A DNA stretch of 64,000 bases from Clitoria ternatea (lineage: Eukaryota; Streptophyta; Magnoliopsida; Fabales; Fabaceae). Positions within the stretch are counted from its first letter, which is position 1. Every line of letters begins with the position of its first letter. A model generated the notes under the pieces. The model saw only the letters and a list, made by a program, of their open reading frames with translations, did no database searches and was not told where the DNA came from. A program made the translations under genes and the position numbers. This document shows positions 9,453-21,600 of this stretch, in pieces. The DNA lies in the NCBI GenBank assembly GCA_037962975.1, contig CM075676.1, forward strand, positions 47,540,001 through 47,604,000, given 5' to 3'.

Positions 9453-10845
9453 ATTTAATGACTCGGGATTTCAGCATCAAAAGCGACAAGCGTCCTTGCA
9501 AATTTTTTGTAGAGTTTTGCTAAGAAATCAGAAACGAGTGGAGCCCAGAATCCACTAAGTGTTTCTTTAATAGGAAACGAAAGGGTTCGGTTACCAACTC
9601 TTGAGGTTGGGTCGTCCACGACTAAACGCGTTGGTTCACAAGTGAAACGACACAGTCGTTCCAAATTTGTGTGCGCCAAAACAATATCAATTCGACAAAG
9701 GGCCTATCCGCTGGGCCCAGAAGTTTCAAAAATTGTAGGCCCATTAAGACCTAAACGACGGTTACTGAGATTTCTATCCTAGACGCAATAATTGCTCGAC
9801 CACGTGATTAAAAGCATTTAATGTCTAATCACGCGACGCAATTCATGCTTTACAGCCGTTACATGAATTTCAAGAGTCTTCAATTCCAACAAACTCTTGA
9901 AATTCTCATACAACAAATCTTTGTCTGAATCCATTGTGACGACGTCAAGACATCGGATCTTTTGATTAAAGAACGGTTCTTTGCAATATGATAGTATATA
10001 TGAAGAAATTATTATGCGCATAAGCATACCGATATTTAGACCTCTCGCAGGTTGAATAGCTTATGTGAACAACTACTCAATCCCTTACACAAGCTAGGGG
10101 ACATATGATTCGGTCTCAATACCAGTATCCGTTCTACAAGACATATTTCAACGTCTTTATCAATTCGTTAACATGTGGCCAGTGTCATTGGTATACATCC
10201 AGACTCTAATTCCGTATCAGGCGCTCTCCTTATACCGGTTGTCCAGGATAACACCATGACACCGGATAACCCACACGTCACTATACAGAAGACAAAAGGC
10301 ATTGCTACAGGGACCGATCAATAATTCCCTGTACTACGAGCCAAAATCTGCTCACGGGAATGATCAACTTGTCCCCTAATTCTAGTCTATACTCTCTACG
10401 CTCAATATAAAATAGCCACTTGATCCAATCATGCTGGCAAATGTACAATAAAATAATAATATATAGTGCTATTGGAGGTTAGTGGTTCCCCACTAATATG
10501 TCCTCGTATTTCAAGTCAATCAGGTATATAAACTCTCTTCATCAATGAAGAGGGGGATCTTTTGACTGAATTTACTTACGATTACTCTCTGGAAAACATT
10601 CCTCACTTGGAATATTATTACTGACTTGAGCGTCGGAGAATCTTTGCAGGTGACACCACCTTTTGCCCATATCAACGCGTTAAGCCGGTGTGAAGGATCT
10701 CCAGTACGCCCAATCTGCCCTCCTCATACAAGGACAACGGATATTTACATCGGATACCCATACATCCGGTCTTCTGCATAGAATCTTTATATTATTTATG
10801 ATTGACTTGACACCGGATCTCTAGACCCCAGTTCAGGACAGATCA
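9453..10845 (+). mobile_element. 3' end fragment of a Tat-type Ty3/gypsy element
   Basis: The part at about 9830-10105 is recognisably related to 46130-46444 of the Tat element: shared words include GCATTTAATGTC, AACTCTTG, TTGTCTGAATCC and AAGCTAGGGGACA. It is followed by a related LTR at 10106-10845. The left side is cut by the Athila 3' LTR, so this is probably the Athila insertion target. No coding region remains. Confidence 0.7.
10106..10845 (+). repeat. LTR of the Tat-type fragment
   Basis: It starts TGATTCGGTCTC after the polypurine tract AAGCTAGGGGACA and ends GTTCAGGACAGATCA. Shared segments with the 806-bp Tat LTRs include GACTTGAGCGTCGGAGAATC, AGGATCTCCAG and CACCGGATC. A TATA-like TATAAAAT is at 10406-10413. 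About 740 bp. Confidence 0.7.
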
Positions 10846-12243
10846 GAATATACATACCCTATATAAATCATTGTTATGTAATGTTTATTGTACAAATATT
10901 TTGATAGACTTATAATAAAGAAATGTGTTAGTAAACTATGGGTAAATAAATATGAACCCTTACTTATTAATTTAGCGTAGTTTCCGTGAAGTGAGATATG
11001 ATTTGAATATGCAGAGGAGGAGAGTGGGGGCTGTTTCATATGTAGAATATGGATGGGGGCTGCTGTATTTTCGTGTTTTCCTTGAAGAAGAGAAGAAGAA
11101 GGCTTTTCATTTGGTGTCCATTTACCATTTTACCATTAATGAAGTGTTTTTGGCCCATGACCCATTTTTTTTGGCAAAATCAGCTTTGGGCCCATAAATC
11201 TGATTTGAAAACAACCCCAAAGTATATCACGTCCATTAAAAAATTAGAAGAATTCATTACGTTTTAGCTTGAAAATTTGGCCACTCGGGGCCCGCTTTTT
11301 GTATAATTAATTGTCTATAAATTTTTCTGGATTTATTTTTGTGTTTAACATAATTATTTAAGTGTTTTCTAATTCCTGACATTTATTTTTGAATTAGTCC
11401 ATTGAAAGCCCATTTAAAGTCCAATTCTAGACTGGATGTTGTCCGACGCTAAAATGACGTCAATAAATTTTAAATAATTTGTGATAAATTCAACAAATGC
11501 CCAAATTAATTTAGCTTTATTTTTAGGATATACATAATCATTTCTAATATTTATTTAATGTGTCTCCACACGTTCAACTCATCTCCGCACTCTATCCGTA
11601 CATCCTTCATCGATTAAACGACGATAGTAATTACAAAATTAATCATTTTAATTCAAGGGGTGCCAAATAATTTTCTCTACATGTTTGAGACTTCAAATAC
11701 TTATTTCCGACATTTACCCTATTTATTTCCTCTATTTAATTAATTATGCATAAAATTTGGGATGTTATAGGATTGACAAATCCAAGTACTTGAGATTATA
11801 TTTTAAGAAGAGAATGGGCTAATTAGGCCAACTGCATAGGTGATTTTTAGTTATAGTGGGATTTAAAGTCCCCAAAGGTTATCAATAGATCCCTAGGCAT
11901 ATTTGAAACTTGTGTATGAATAGAAATTGACAATTAAATGGGAATTGATAGAGTTTTGGCATTGGAATTATGTGAAAATGACTCAAATGTATTTTTTGTA
12001 TAACTTCATGATATGGAGGAATTTTATAGCATGGATTATGGTAGCAGGTCTGAAATGAGTCATAAATAGTGTCCATAAAGTTTTGAAACATTCAGAGGTC
12101 AAACGGGAAAGTTAGGGATTCAGAAGTTAGTCTGGAGGCAAAAATCTGCATAAAAACTACATTTATGCTGATGGTAATCGATTACAGTGGTCCTATAATT
12201 GATTACTTGCAAACATAAATGAATTCTTTCACAGGTTCGTCTC

Positions 12244-12259
12244 TGGTAATCGATTACCA
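12244..12259. repeat. Perfect 16-bp palindrome TGGTAATCGATTACCA
   Basis: This is a perfect dyad. A shorter copy (GGTAATCGATTAC) lies about 70 bp upstream at 12173-12185, and a broken relative (TAATTGATTAC) between them. From memory this word is common in repeats of legume genomes; meaning unknown. Confidence 0.8.
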
Positions 12260-13367
12260 GCTTGTTTTTGAAACTACGTCTGATCTAAGCTAAATTAGCT
12301 CTTGAATTCTTCATAAAAATTATAGATAATTAAGTTACAAATATTTTCCCTTTTGATTCACCTCAAACGGAGGTTTGTAACTTAAGCTATGCCTAAAATA
12401 CTACAAGGTGTTCATGCTGAAAATTGTATGCAGAATAGTTTTATATTTTCATGAATTGGGCGATCTTAGGGGCATAATTAGCCTTCGATCCCTTCATAAC
12501 ATTTATAAATAATTGAGTTTGAGAGGTGTAACAATTGGATTTACCTCGATCGGAGTTTTATAACTCCTATTAGACATAAATTACTAAACGATGTGCAAGA
12601 AAGTGCATCCTGAAAAATTTTCTAAAAAACTTCTTCATTTTGTTCTTTGACTTTTTGATGTGTACTACATTATGTAAAGTAAAACCTATTAAATTGAGGT
12701 TAAAACCTCTAATTTAAATTAAGTAAATATGTGGGGATGTCACATTACTAGTTGATACTATGATATAAAAGACAATGTGAAATTCAAGTTTATGATCATG
12801 GCAAGTTAGGAGAGGGGTGGTGGTGACTAAGGTGTATAATTGGTTAAATTTTTAACAGATATTAAAAGGACTTAATTGAGACCCAAAAATAATGTAGTGG
12901 ACCAAATATATATTTTAACCTTAAATTTCTATCGTAACATCTCTAGGACAAGTGTGGAAAGAAGTAAAGGAATATAAGTTTAATCATTGGTTGAGAAAAC
13001 GTAAAAGGGGTGAAAGGGAGAAGTTATAAATTTGCATCCTCTACATTAATAAATTAATTAACCAGAATTAATAAATTAATTTGTTCTAAAAAAAAGGAGA
13101 AGGGGCTATGGAGGGTTTTTTTCTTTTAATAAAAATTTTAGACATATAAAGTTTACAACTCATCTATTCATGTCATCAATTACTCGAAAATATAAATAGA
13201 GGTTAAAACCGCTATATTAATTACATTCAATCTCTCTCCAATCTTAATTTAATTATAGAAATGAAAGAAGTTTAAGGTAGACTAAGAATCTTTGGGTCCA
13301 TGGATGGTGAATGATTCCATTAAAATAAAGTTTACTTTATACACTGAACTAATTACACCAGTTCTAA

Positions 13368-13376
13368 TAAAACTAA
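13368..13376. other. 9-bp target site duplication of the MULE, left copy
   Basis: TAAAACTAA is identical to 26425-26433 on the other side of the element. Confidence 0.92.
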
Positions 13377-13510
13377 GACAGAACACCCCAGTTAGTCCCT
13401 GACTCCAACACAGTCGGACACTTAGGTCCTTCAATTAGTAGGTTAGTCTCATAAGTCCTCCACGTCCGTGATCATCAGGCACTTAGATCCCTGCCGTTAA
13501 ACCTTCGTTA
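13377..13510 (+). repeat. Left terminal inverted repeat of the MULE
   Basis: It begins GACAGAACACCCCAGTTAG and ends TTAAACCTTCGTTA. It pairs over 134 bp with the right inverted repeat, which the CACTA element splits. Confidence 0.93.
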
Positions 13511-13564
13511 GATTTAGGTGATGTGTACTGTTAAATGCCAACAAGGAGTGCCACGTGTGCATGA

Positions 13565-13700
13565 CTTTTAACACCAGATTTTGAGGGGTGTTAAATGCAC
13601 AGGTGTTAAAATACAAGATTATTAACACCGGTTCTTTTATCCACTTATCCGGTGTTAATTACAATTTTTAACACCTATTTAACCGGTGTTAAAAGTTTCT
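13565..13700. repeat. Field of alternating TTAACACC / GGTGTTAA motifs inside the MULE
   Basis: About eight copies of the word TTAACACC (three extended to TTAACACCGG or its complement) occur in both orientations, for example TTTTAACACC, GGGGTGTTAAA, TTAACACCGG and CCGGTGTTAA. Dense alternating short motifs look like subterminal binding sites of a DNA transposon, but I find no matching ends, so its identity is open. Confidence 0.75.
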
Positions 13701-13984
13701 GTTTTATTTTAATTTTTTTTATCCTGCTTTGTTATATTCTTTGTTTTTTTGGATTAAAAGACAATTTAATCAAAAATAAATATCTATATGCATATCCTAG
13801 AATATTCAAAATGAAACAGTTATAATTATGGACTCATCTACAAAATCAAATAAAGGTTCATATACAATAACTAGTCAAAAAAATCTATTCCTAATTACAA
13901 GGAACCAGGTAATGAAGCTTAATAACACATATTTGTCGGTTAAGAGAATAAATTTTATTCATTCCTACAAAACAACAACCTTCT

Positions 13985-14310
13985 TTCTGCTCCCATAAGA
14001 TCCCTATTTCTGCAATTAATGACCTGTTTATTTGCTAAATCCTTTGGCCCAATTTCAATCCTTAGAGGAACACCTTTCATTTCCCAATGAGAATACTTCT
14101 ATCCAGGAGAATAGTTATCTCTAAAATCTGACTCAACATGAACACCTGCTTCACTCAATGCATTCACAGTTTTAGAAACAGCATCAAAGATTCCTTGAGT
14201 GTCAACATCTTTGTAAGGCACAAGAATCATAATGACTTGAACTGAAGCTACTTTAGAAGGTAGCACCAATCCCTTGTCATCACCATGAACCATTACCATC
14301 ACCTCAATCT
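13985..14310 (-). pseudogene. Captured prolyl-tRNA synthetase fragment, exon A
   Basis: The minus strand reads VMVMVHGDDKGLVLPSKVAS, then VPYKDVDTQGIFDA and WEMKGVPLRIEIGP. These match the conserved class II catalytic region of eukaryotic-type prolyl-tRNA synthetase, which attaches proline to tRNA-Pro. An acceptor-like CAG precedes the first residues, so intron structure was kept and the capture was from DNA. A stop replaces a Trp codon after DNYSPG, and the similarity ends after DLANKQV. It is inside the MULE and cannot make an enzyme. Confidence 0.85.
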
Positions 14311-14394
14311 GTTTCAAAACAATCAAAAAATATAAATGTAATCAGGTGTAGAGGAGTTCTTCAATGCACGTATATGAAAGAAATCAAAGCTTAC

Positions 14395-14503
14395 AGTTTG
14401 AGTACTATAGGCCCATGAGTTTCTACCAGACCATGGCTTTCTCTCCCTTCTTTCCCTTAATGACAGGAACTACCAAATACTCTTCATATATACGCCTATA
14501 TAG
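14395..14503 (-). pseudogene. Captured prolyl-tRNA synthetase fragment, exon B
   Basis: The minus strand encodes RRIYEEYLVVPVIKGKK followed by GEKAMVW and YSTQT, then a donor-like GTAAGC. These segments belong to the same synthetase, just upstream of exon A, but the normal gene has roughly 50 more residues between KGKK and GEKAMVW. The missing part may have been lost at a short shared KG/EK-type sequence, or an exon boundary was skipped. A stop follows MVW. Order and strand agree with exon A. Confidence 0.8.
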
Positions 14504-15239
14504 TTACAATATATTAAGAACCTGAAACAATAACAGTTTAGAATATCTTGAGAACAAATTTTTGAAAATTTGTATCCTAGGGAGGAAAATACAAATTAAT
14601 ATCCAGGGAGGACTCCTATAGTTAAATTTTGTATAAGCACTACAAAATAGACTAAAAAGTAGTTCCATAAACTAGACTATTGGACAGAAACAAAATATTA
14701 AACTGTATTGATAATAAGATAATTAATAAGGCCAACTATAATTTTACATCCACATCGTCAAAATCCAATAACCATACACATGCATTAACAATAGAGAGCA
14801 CTACATATAAACACATTGATTGATTCACTAAAAAAACAAGAAAACTGACTTACAAGATCTCCCAAATTGTAATTGACCAAGGCCTCAGAATATAGCAAGC
14901 ATAGATATCATATTACTCAATCAGTTCCTCATTAACAACCACCTATAAAATTAATCAAAAGCTTAAGTAAAGCAAAACACACAAAGAGTGAAACAAAACC
15001 AGATCAGGAGGAATAAACAAGTTTGACCGAACACAGATCAGGTTAAAACTATCCGACAACTAAAAATACCTCAGAGATATCAGTGCTCTTTCGGGGCTGC
15101 TTAAACTGTTCCATGCTTCTTCTAAAGCTATATCTTTGGGATGGAGATTTCTTCAGATGCATGATATACTCAGGAAATTACTCTAAATCACAATGGTTAC
15201 CTCCTTTGAGCCACAAGGGTTCATACTTCTCTTTACACA

Positions 15240-15430
15240 GTTCCCACAGAACCCAATCCCAACCCTCAACTGACCATCACCCAGAACCCAATCCCAACCC
15301 CCAACTGACCCCCCTTCCCACAACCTCACCCAAACCCGAAACCAACCCCACCCCAAACGCCACCCACCCACGGCCAACCTCCCAACCCCAAACAACCCTC
15401 ACCCAACCCGAATCCCACAGTCCTCAATCC
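15240..15430. repeat. C-rich tract with AACCCAATCCCAACCC units
   Basis: This is nearly A and C only on the plus strand, with repeats of CCCAGAACCCAATCCCAACC and CAACTGACC. It lies between the two captured gene parts. Pro/Thr-rich frames across it are composition artefacts. It may be a filler or captured simple sequence. Confidence 0.7.
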
Positions 15431-15434
15431 CACC

Positions 15435-15704
15435 CACAGTCTCTATGACGATGAGCCAGTGCTGGTAATCACACCCGGGGAACAGAGGTACCATCTCGGT
15501 GGGAGGGCGCTCGCTGAACGATGAGGGGGAACTCGAGTTGAGCGGCGAGTAGGACGAGTCGCCGACACTGTTGGCGCGGCAACGGATGGAGGCGAAGCGG
15601 GTGGTGGGTGGAACGACGGCATGGGATAAGGGGAAGAGGAATCGATGCGATAGGAGTGGTGGGGGGTTGGGGAAAAAGATGGTGGGAGCAGAGAGAAGAC
15701 GCAT
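15435..15704 (-). pseudogene. Captured first-exon fragment of a MORF/RIP-family organellar RNA-editing factor
   Basis: The minus-strand frame from ATG 15704 gives a Ser/Pro/Phe-rich N-terminus that looks like a plastid transit peptide, then SERPPTEMVPLFPGCDYQHW followed by LIVIE. This is the start of the conserved MORF box of plant multiple organellar RNA-editing factors, closest to the plastid MORF2 type. After LIVIE the similarity stops and the frame runs into unrelated sequence (TVGGIEDCGIRVG). Only the first exon or less was captured, in the same orientation as the synthetase pieces. Family recognition is from memory; a protein search would settle it. Confidence 0.8.
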
Positions 15705-15908
15705 TGTGAAGCGTGTAGACGCAAGGAAATGACTCTCGCCATTGTTGTGGAGACAAGACTAGCGTTGTAAGATTCTAGAAGATTAGGGTTTTCAAATGTT
15801 TCTATATGTGTGACATGGCTTTTGGGGACCAAAACGACGTAGTTTTGATAGAAATGTGGCATCCTTGCTGGGATTTAATGAGCCACATCAGCTGACTCTG
15901 ACAGAAGT

Positions 15909-15936
15909 TAACGAAGGTTTAACGGCAGGGATCTAA
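15909..15936 (-). repeat. Right MULE inverted repeat, inner piece
   Basis: This is the inner 28 bp of the right inverted repeat. The remaining 106 bp are at 26319-26424, beyond the CACTA element. Confidence 0.9.
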
Positions 15937-15944
15937 CACTACAA

Positions 15945-16440
15945 GAAAATCAGTCATTAGAGACCGAATTTTCGGTCTCTAGATTCAATAAATCAGTCAC
16001 TAATTATGTTTGTGACCGATTTAGAGACAAATTGTTTACGGTCTCCATAACGTTGGTCGCTGTTACATAGTGACTGATTTTGTGACTGATTTTCTAGTGA
16101 CTGATCTTGTGACTGATTACTAGTGACTGATTTTGTGACTGACTACTAGTGACTGATTTTGTGACTAATTCATAGAGACTGATTTTGTGACGGGTTCATA
16201 GAGACTGATTTTGTGACTGATTAGTAGAGACTGATTTTGTGACTGATACTTAGAAACTGATTTTGTGACTGATTTATAGAGACAGATGTTGAGACTGATT
16301 TCTAACGAATGATTGAGACTGATTTTGTGACCAATTTTTAGAAACCAATTTTGTGACCGATTTTTAGAAACGAATTTTGTGATCGATAGACAATTTAACT
16401 TTAGCCACTGATTTAGAGACCGATTTTATGATTTTTTCTA
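15945..16440. repeat. CACTA subterminal repeats, tnp1-side end
   Basis: More than ten direct copies of TAGTGACTGATTTTGTGACTGA and variants (AGAGACTGATTTTGTGAC, AGAAACCAATTTTGTGACC) are seen at roughly 25-35 bp spacing. In the En/Spm family such repeats bind the element's own TNPA-type protein. Confidence 0.9.
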
Positions 16441-16800
16441 TCATTATTCACCATATCATTCAGTTGTTTTTGCATTTAACCTGATATGCTTCATTTGTCA
16501 ATAGTATGAGTTCATTACAACTTCATAAGCAAACAAAACATTAAATACACAAAAGTATTTAACCTACTATACACATAATATATAAATTATATAATGAATT
16601 CATTACAACTTCATAAGCTTATCAACACATTAAATACACAAAAGTATTCTAAATATAGCTAATGTTGTTCACATCAAAAAATTTCACACTTGTTGACATT
16701 CTTGAAATTCATCACAAAAAATTTCACTAACTAACATTCTTGAAATTCATCACAAAAGTTTTCATTACCAACTAATATTCTTAAAATTCATCATTTTGAC

Positions 16801-18482
16801 TCATTCTGAATCTGATTCAGAATCTGACTCAGAATCAGTCTCATTATCCTTAGGATCCTCTCTACTTGTTGGAATTGGTTGAACACTAGATGGTTGAGCT
16901 CCAAGAGGTTGAAAGTTGACCTTTTCCATCAATTGACGTAAGAGTGCATTGTTTGCTTGAATATCTCTTTCATTATTTTCCACTCTAATCCGAAGCTCAT
17001 CCCTTTCAGTTTCAACAACTTGTAATTTATTTTTTAATTCCTGAATTTCATCTCTTCTTACCCAATCAGATGAAGTAGAACCATGATAAAATGTTCTTCT
17101 AGCCACCACAGTGGACTCCAATCCAAGCCCATATATTCTTCCTTTCCTTATGCCAGCCACCTCACACCATACAGACAACTCATTGGGAGGAGGTGTTCCT
17201 TCAACAGATGCATGTGACATTTCTTCCCATGTACGTGTAAATGCCTCCTAATAATAAATCAACAAGATGCTAATTAATTCTAACAACATAATAACAAACA
17301 TATATTAAAAAACTTGAAGAATCATATATAACTAACATTTATGTGTGCTGATCTCTTATCGACCCATTGTTTATCCTTTTTGCGTTGATGTGTATGACGA
17401 AATAACTCAGAAGGAGTAGGAGGAATTCCATTCAACTTTGTCTAAAAAAATGTAAAAAGTATTTTAAATCACTAACATTAGGTAAAAAATGAAAATAATT
17501 TTATAATACTAAAGATAGAATAAATCCTAAAAGCATTGACAAAACCTACCAAGTTAGATCGATGTTGAGATGTGGTAATGGAACCACAAGTATGAAGTGA
17601 TCCTCCAAATCCTCCACAATCAGATGCTCGATTAATTTTTGCTTGTTCACTTTTCTTTTTGTATTCTTCACTAGCCCAATGTTGGCACAATCTATCCCAT
17701 ACATGATCTCCAAGCCAATTTGGTTTACTCTTTGCAGTACGAGCTTTATTTAAATTATTTTTTAGTATGGCTGCACCTCTCATTTCAAAGTTCTTTCTTG
17801 CCCATCTTTCATCTGGTGGACAAATAGAAAACTTACCCTATAATAAATATAAAAAAGTATATGGTTAACTAAGACTAGTATAATATAAATATGAAAATTA
17901 AACATAACAATTAACATAATACTTACTACAAACTCTCTAAACCACATATCCCTCACTGTAGATGGCACATTCTTCCATGATGACCATGGATCAGTATAAT
18001 GACTTTTAAATATTTCACCTATACCATTAGCTGCCGGGTGTGAAGGCAAAAATCTGTAACAAATTCAGCACTAATAAAATTAGAAATCACACTTAGACAC
18101 ACATTTAAACAGAAATAAGGCATAAAAGATGCATGTACCCTTGCCCATCAAGACATAAAATTGGTTTGTCAGTATTACTTTGTGTCTCGGATACACCTTG
18201 AGGACTAGATAGGGATGGATTATTTGACCCGGGTGTAGATCCTTCTTGTGCCAAAGGAATTGATGACTGAATACTATGAGGAGATAATTGTACAGGTGAT
18301 GGAGTAGCTGTAGGAGATAAACTAGGAGATGAAGTAGATGCTGGAAATGAAGTGGGAGTTATATCAGATGCTCGTCTATGATGTTTTCTTGGACGATTTA
18401 CATCACAATTTCCAGGAATTTTTGATTTATCCCTTTTGGAAGCTTTTGATTTACCTCGATCTTTATCACACATCTGCAACAC
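16801..18482 (-). CDS. CACTA second protein, Ptta/En/Spm plant transposase family (tnp1-like)
   Basis: Five exons on the minus strand can be placed by GT/AG sites: about 18482-18139, 18053-17927, 17837-17550, 17441-17337 and 17247-16801. The N-terminal part is basic then Ser/Pro/Thr-rich (PTSFPASTSSPSLSPTATP). The middle carries the family core: WFREFV, CPPDERWARKNFEMRG, WLGDHVWDRLCQHWASEEY, TCGSITTSQHR, then HTHQRKKDKQWVDKRS. The C-terminus has a coiled coil (DEIQELKNKLQVVETERDEL) and ends in an acidic SESDSESDSE tail. No stop is seen inside the exons, so it could still be made. In this family such proteins bind subterminal repeats. Exon joins are my inference. Confidence 0.8.
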
Positions 18483-18681
18483 ATGTTATTTCATAATATA
18501 ATATTTGCAATATCAACATTAACAATAATGACATGCAAAAATGTAGTTAACTCATATTTAATAATAAGAAATAGAAATAGATTAGTAGGATATAATAATT
18601 GTAACATAAAAGTTAACAAGAATGTGATAAAAAATATAACTAACTCACATTTAGTAATCAGAAAAGAAATTGGCTTATAAA

Positions 18682-21600
18682 TCAGTCATCATCTTCAAAA
18701 AATTCATCTTCTTCCCCACTGCCATCTTGACTATGTTCATTGTCATCATCTTCAAGAAATTCAACTTCTTCCTCTTCTTCTCCACTTTCAGTACTTTCAA
18801 CAAATTCATTTTCCTCACCTTCTTCATTCATGTCTACCTCATCCTCTTCAACATTTTCATTAGTTTGTTGATAAACATTTTCTTCTACTTCCTCATATTC
18901 ACCTTCATCATCTCTTAAGTGACCAAGGAACTCATCATTAGATACAAAGTTGATTTCAGTCGTCATAGCTTGATATGCCACCTCTAATGTAAATCTATCA
19001 TCAACTGTACCTCTTGGTTTGGTTTTAATGACAACCCACCAATTAGTCTTTTCCTTTATTTTTTCAGGGTACGGTACAAAATACACTTGAATTGCATTTG
19101 ATGCAATAATAAAAGGATCATATTTTGAGTACCTTCTAGAACGATGGACTTCAACTATACCAAATTCTTTATAGACCTTCACACCACGATTCAATGTAGA
19201 ATCAAACCAATCACAATAAAATACAACTATTTGATTGGTGAGATCTCCTGGATATTCAAGTTGCATAATCTCCTTGATAATACCATAGTAACAATTTTCT
19301 TCATCTCCTTCACTATCCCCCTTAACACAAACTCCACAATTTATGGTTTTCTTTCCAATACTCCATTCTTGTGTATGAAACTTGAAACCATTGATAAAGT
19401 ATATAGGCCAAGTATGAACCTTTCTTTTAGGACCCCATGCTAAATTGTGCAAAAATTGATTTTGAACATTGTTACTTCTATCATGAACCTATTTTATTGA
19501 CAAAAATAAACTCAATAGGTATCACAACTAATAGATTAACTATATATATAAATGAAAGTATAAAATACTTACATATGTTCGAAACCAAAGTGGAAATTCA
19601 GATGCAATTCTACCATCAATATCAATTCGAGAGATATTTGGAATAGTTGCTTCCAAATATTGTTCAAAACATCTAACATTGATTATAATATTAGGAGTGT
19701 GTCAAATAATGAATATACATGTAAACAAATTATAGTATTAAATCAACTTTTACTTACTGAATGTATGGTTGAACCTCGACACAGTTAAGTAAGATATGTA
19801 AATGTGCAGCATCTAATTCTCTATCATTTAAATATCGGGCCTTACAGGTTCCACCAGAACGACCAGAGTGATTAAATATTGACAAAGTTTGTTGAATTGT
19901 GTCATTTTCACCTCCATCATCATTTCGGCCAACTTTGTTCCTCATAGATTCCACATGAGACTCAAAATAATATGAACAAAAATAAGAAGTCTCTTGGCAC
20001 AAATATGCCTCACATATGGACCCTTCCACACGTGATTTGTTTTTCACCATTCGTTTCAGCTTATTCAAGTACCTAGAATAAGAATTTTTCATTAATTATT
20101 ATTACTAAGAAATTGTAGGAACATTTAAAAATTAAGTAATGTACTAAGGTAAGTAATTACCTCTCAAATGGATACATCCATCGATATTGAACAGGACCTC
20201 CCATCCTTGCTTCATAAGGTAAATGAATAGGAAGATGCTCCATAGAATTAAAGAATCCAGGTGGAAAAATCCGCTCCAATTTACACAATGTAACTGTAAT
20301 GTTTTGCTCCATCAACAACAAATTATCTACTCGCAATACGGTAGAGCACAAATCCTTAAAGAATTTACTAAGCTCAGTAATGGGATTCCACACTTGTTGT
20401 GGTAGTGCACTAAAAGCAATGGGTAACAATTGCTCCATAAATACATGACAATCATGACTTTTCAATCCAAATAATTTCCCTTCCCTCATGTTCACACATC
20501 TATGTAAATTTGAAGCATATCCATCAGGCATTTTTAAGTCACTAACCCATTTACACACAGCCCTTTTTTGGTCAATAAAAAAAGCAAATTTTGCCTTGGG
20601 CTTCACAATTTTCCCATTAGGTAACTCTTGTAATTCTAACTCCCTTCTTCGACAGTACTTCTTTATATCCATCCTTGCCTTAACATTGTCCTTGGTCTTA
20701 TCCTTGATATCCATCACAGTATTAAAGACATTATCAAATACATTTTTCTCAATATGCATTACATCAAGATTATGTCTTATTAAGTTAGCCTTCCAATATG
20801 GCAACTCCTAAAAGATGCTTTGTTTGATCCAATTATGAGTTCTCCCACAACCCTCACATGTAAATTCTTCTTTCTCCGTTACTTTCGGAAAAGAAGCAAC
20901 TTCTTCCCATACATCATCCCCAGATAACCTATGTGGAGGTGAAGAGTTTTCAACCCGGTTCCTGTAAAAGGAATTTTTATTTCTTCGATACGGATGATCC
21001 ATAGTCAAAAATTGACGATGGCAATCAAACCAAGACCATTTACCACCATTATCCAACCAAAAAGCCTTCGATGACCCCATACAACATGGACAAGCGAACC
21101 TACCTGATGTTCTCCAACCAGACAACATCCCATATGCAGGAAAATCATTAATTGTCCACATCAATGCAGCTTTCATTATAAAATTTTACTTTTTGGAGAT
21201 ATCATAAGTTAACACACCTTCATTCCATAATAACTTTAATTCATCTATCAAAGGTTGCAAATACACATCTAGTTTATTTTTTGGATTATCTGGACCAGGA
21301 ATAATCAAACTCAAAAACATATATGGCATTGTCATGCATAGTTCTGGTGGGAGATTATAAGGGGTGACAATTACCGGCCAACAAGAATAAGGTGATGATG
21401 ATTGACCATATGGTGAAAAACCATCTGTACACAACCCTAATCTTACATTTCTAGGTTCAGCTGCAAAATCAGGGTATCTTTCATCAAAGTGTTTCCAGGC
21501 TTCACCATCTGATGGGTGGCAAAGCACTCCTATTTCTCGTTTGTTTTCATAATGCCATCGTATATATGGAGCAGAACTCATTGAAGCATACAATCTCTTA

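Larger units (their letters stand above)
10846..13376. other. AT-rich stretch with LTR-end remnants, no gene
   Basis: One LTR-like 3' end, GGGATGTTATA, is at about 11759-11769, and another, GGGGATGTCACA, ends near 12744. Both resemble the GGATGTTACA end of the solo LTR at 57203, so pieces of that LTR class are likely. TGGTAATCGATTACCA palindromes occur at 12173-12185 (partial) and 12244-12259 (full 16 bp). No ORF resembles a known protein. Confidence 0.4.

Noticed and set aside
15083..15448. Pro/Thr-rich plus-strand frame and a Gly/Trp-rich minus-strand frame
   Set aside because: Both are readings of the C-rich simple repeat between captured fragments.
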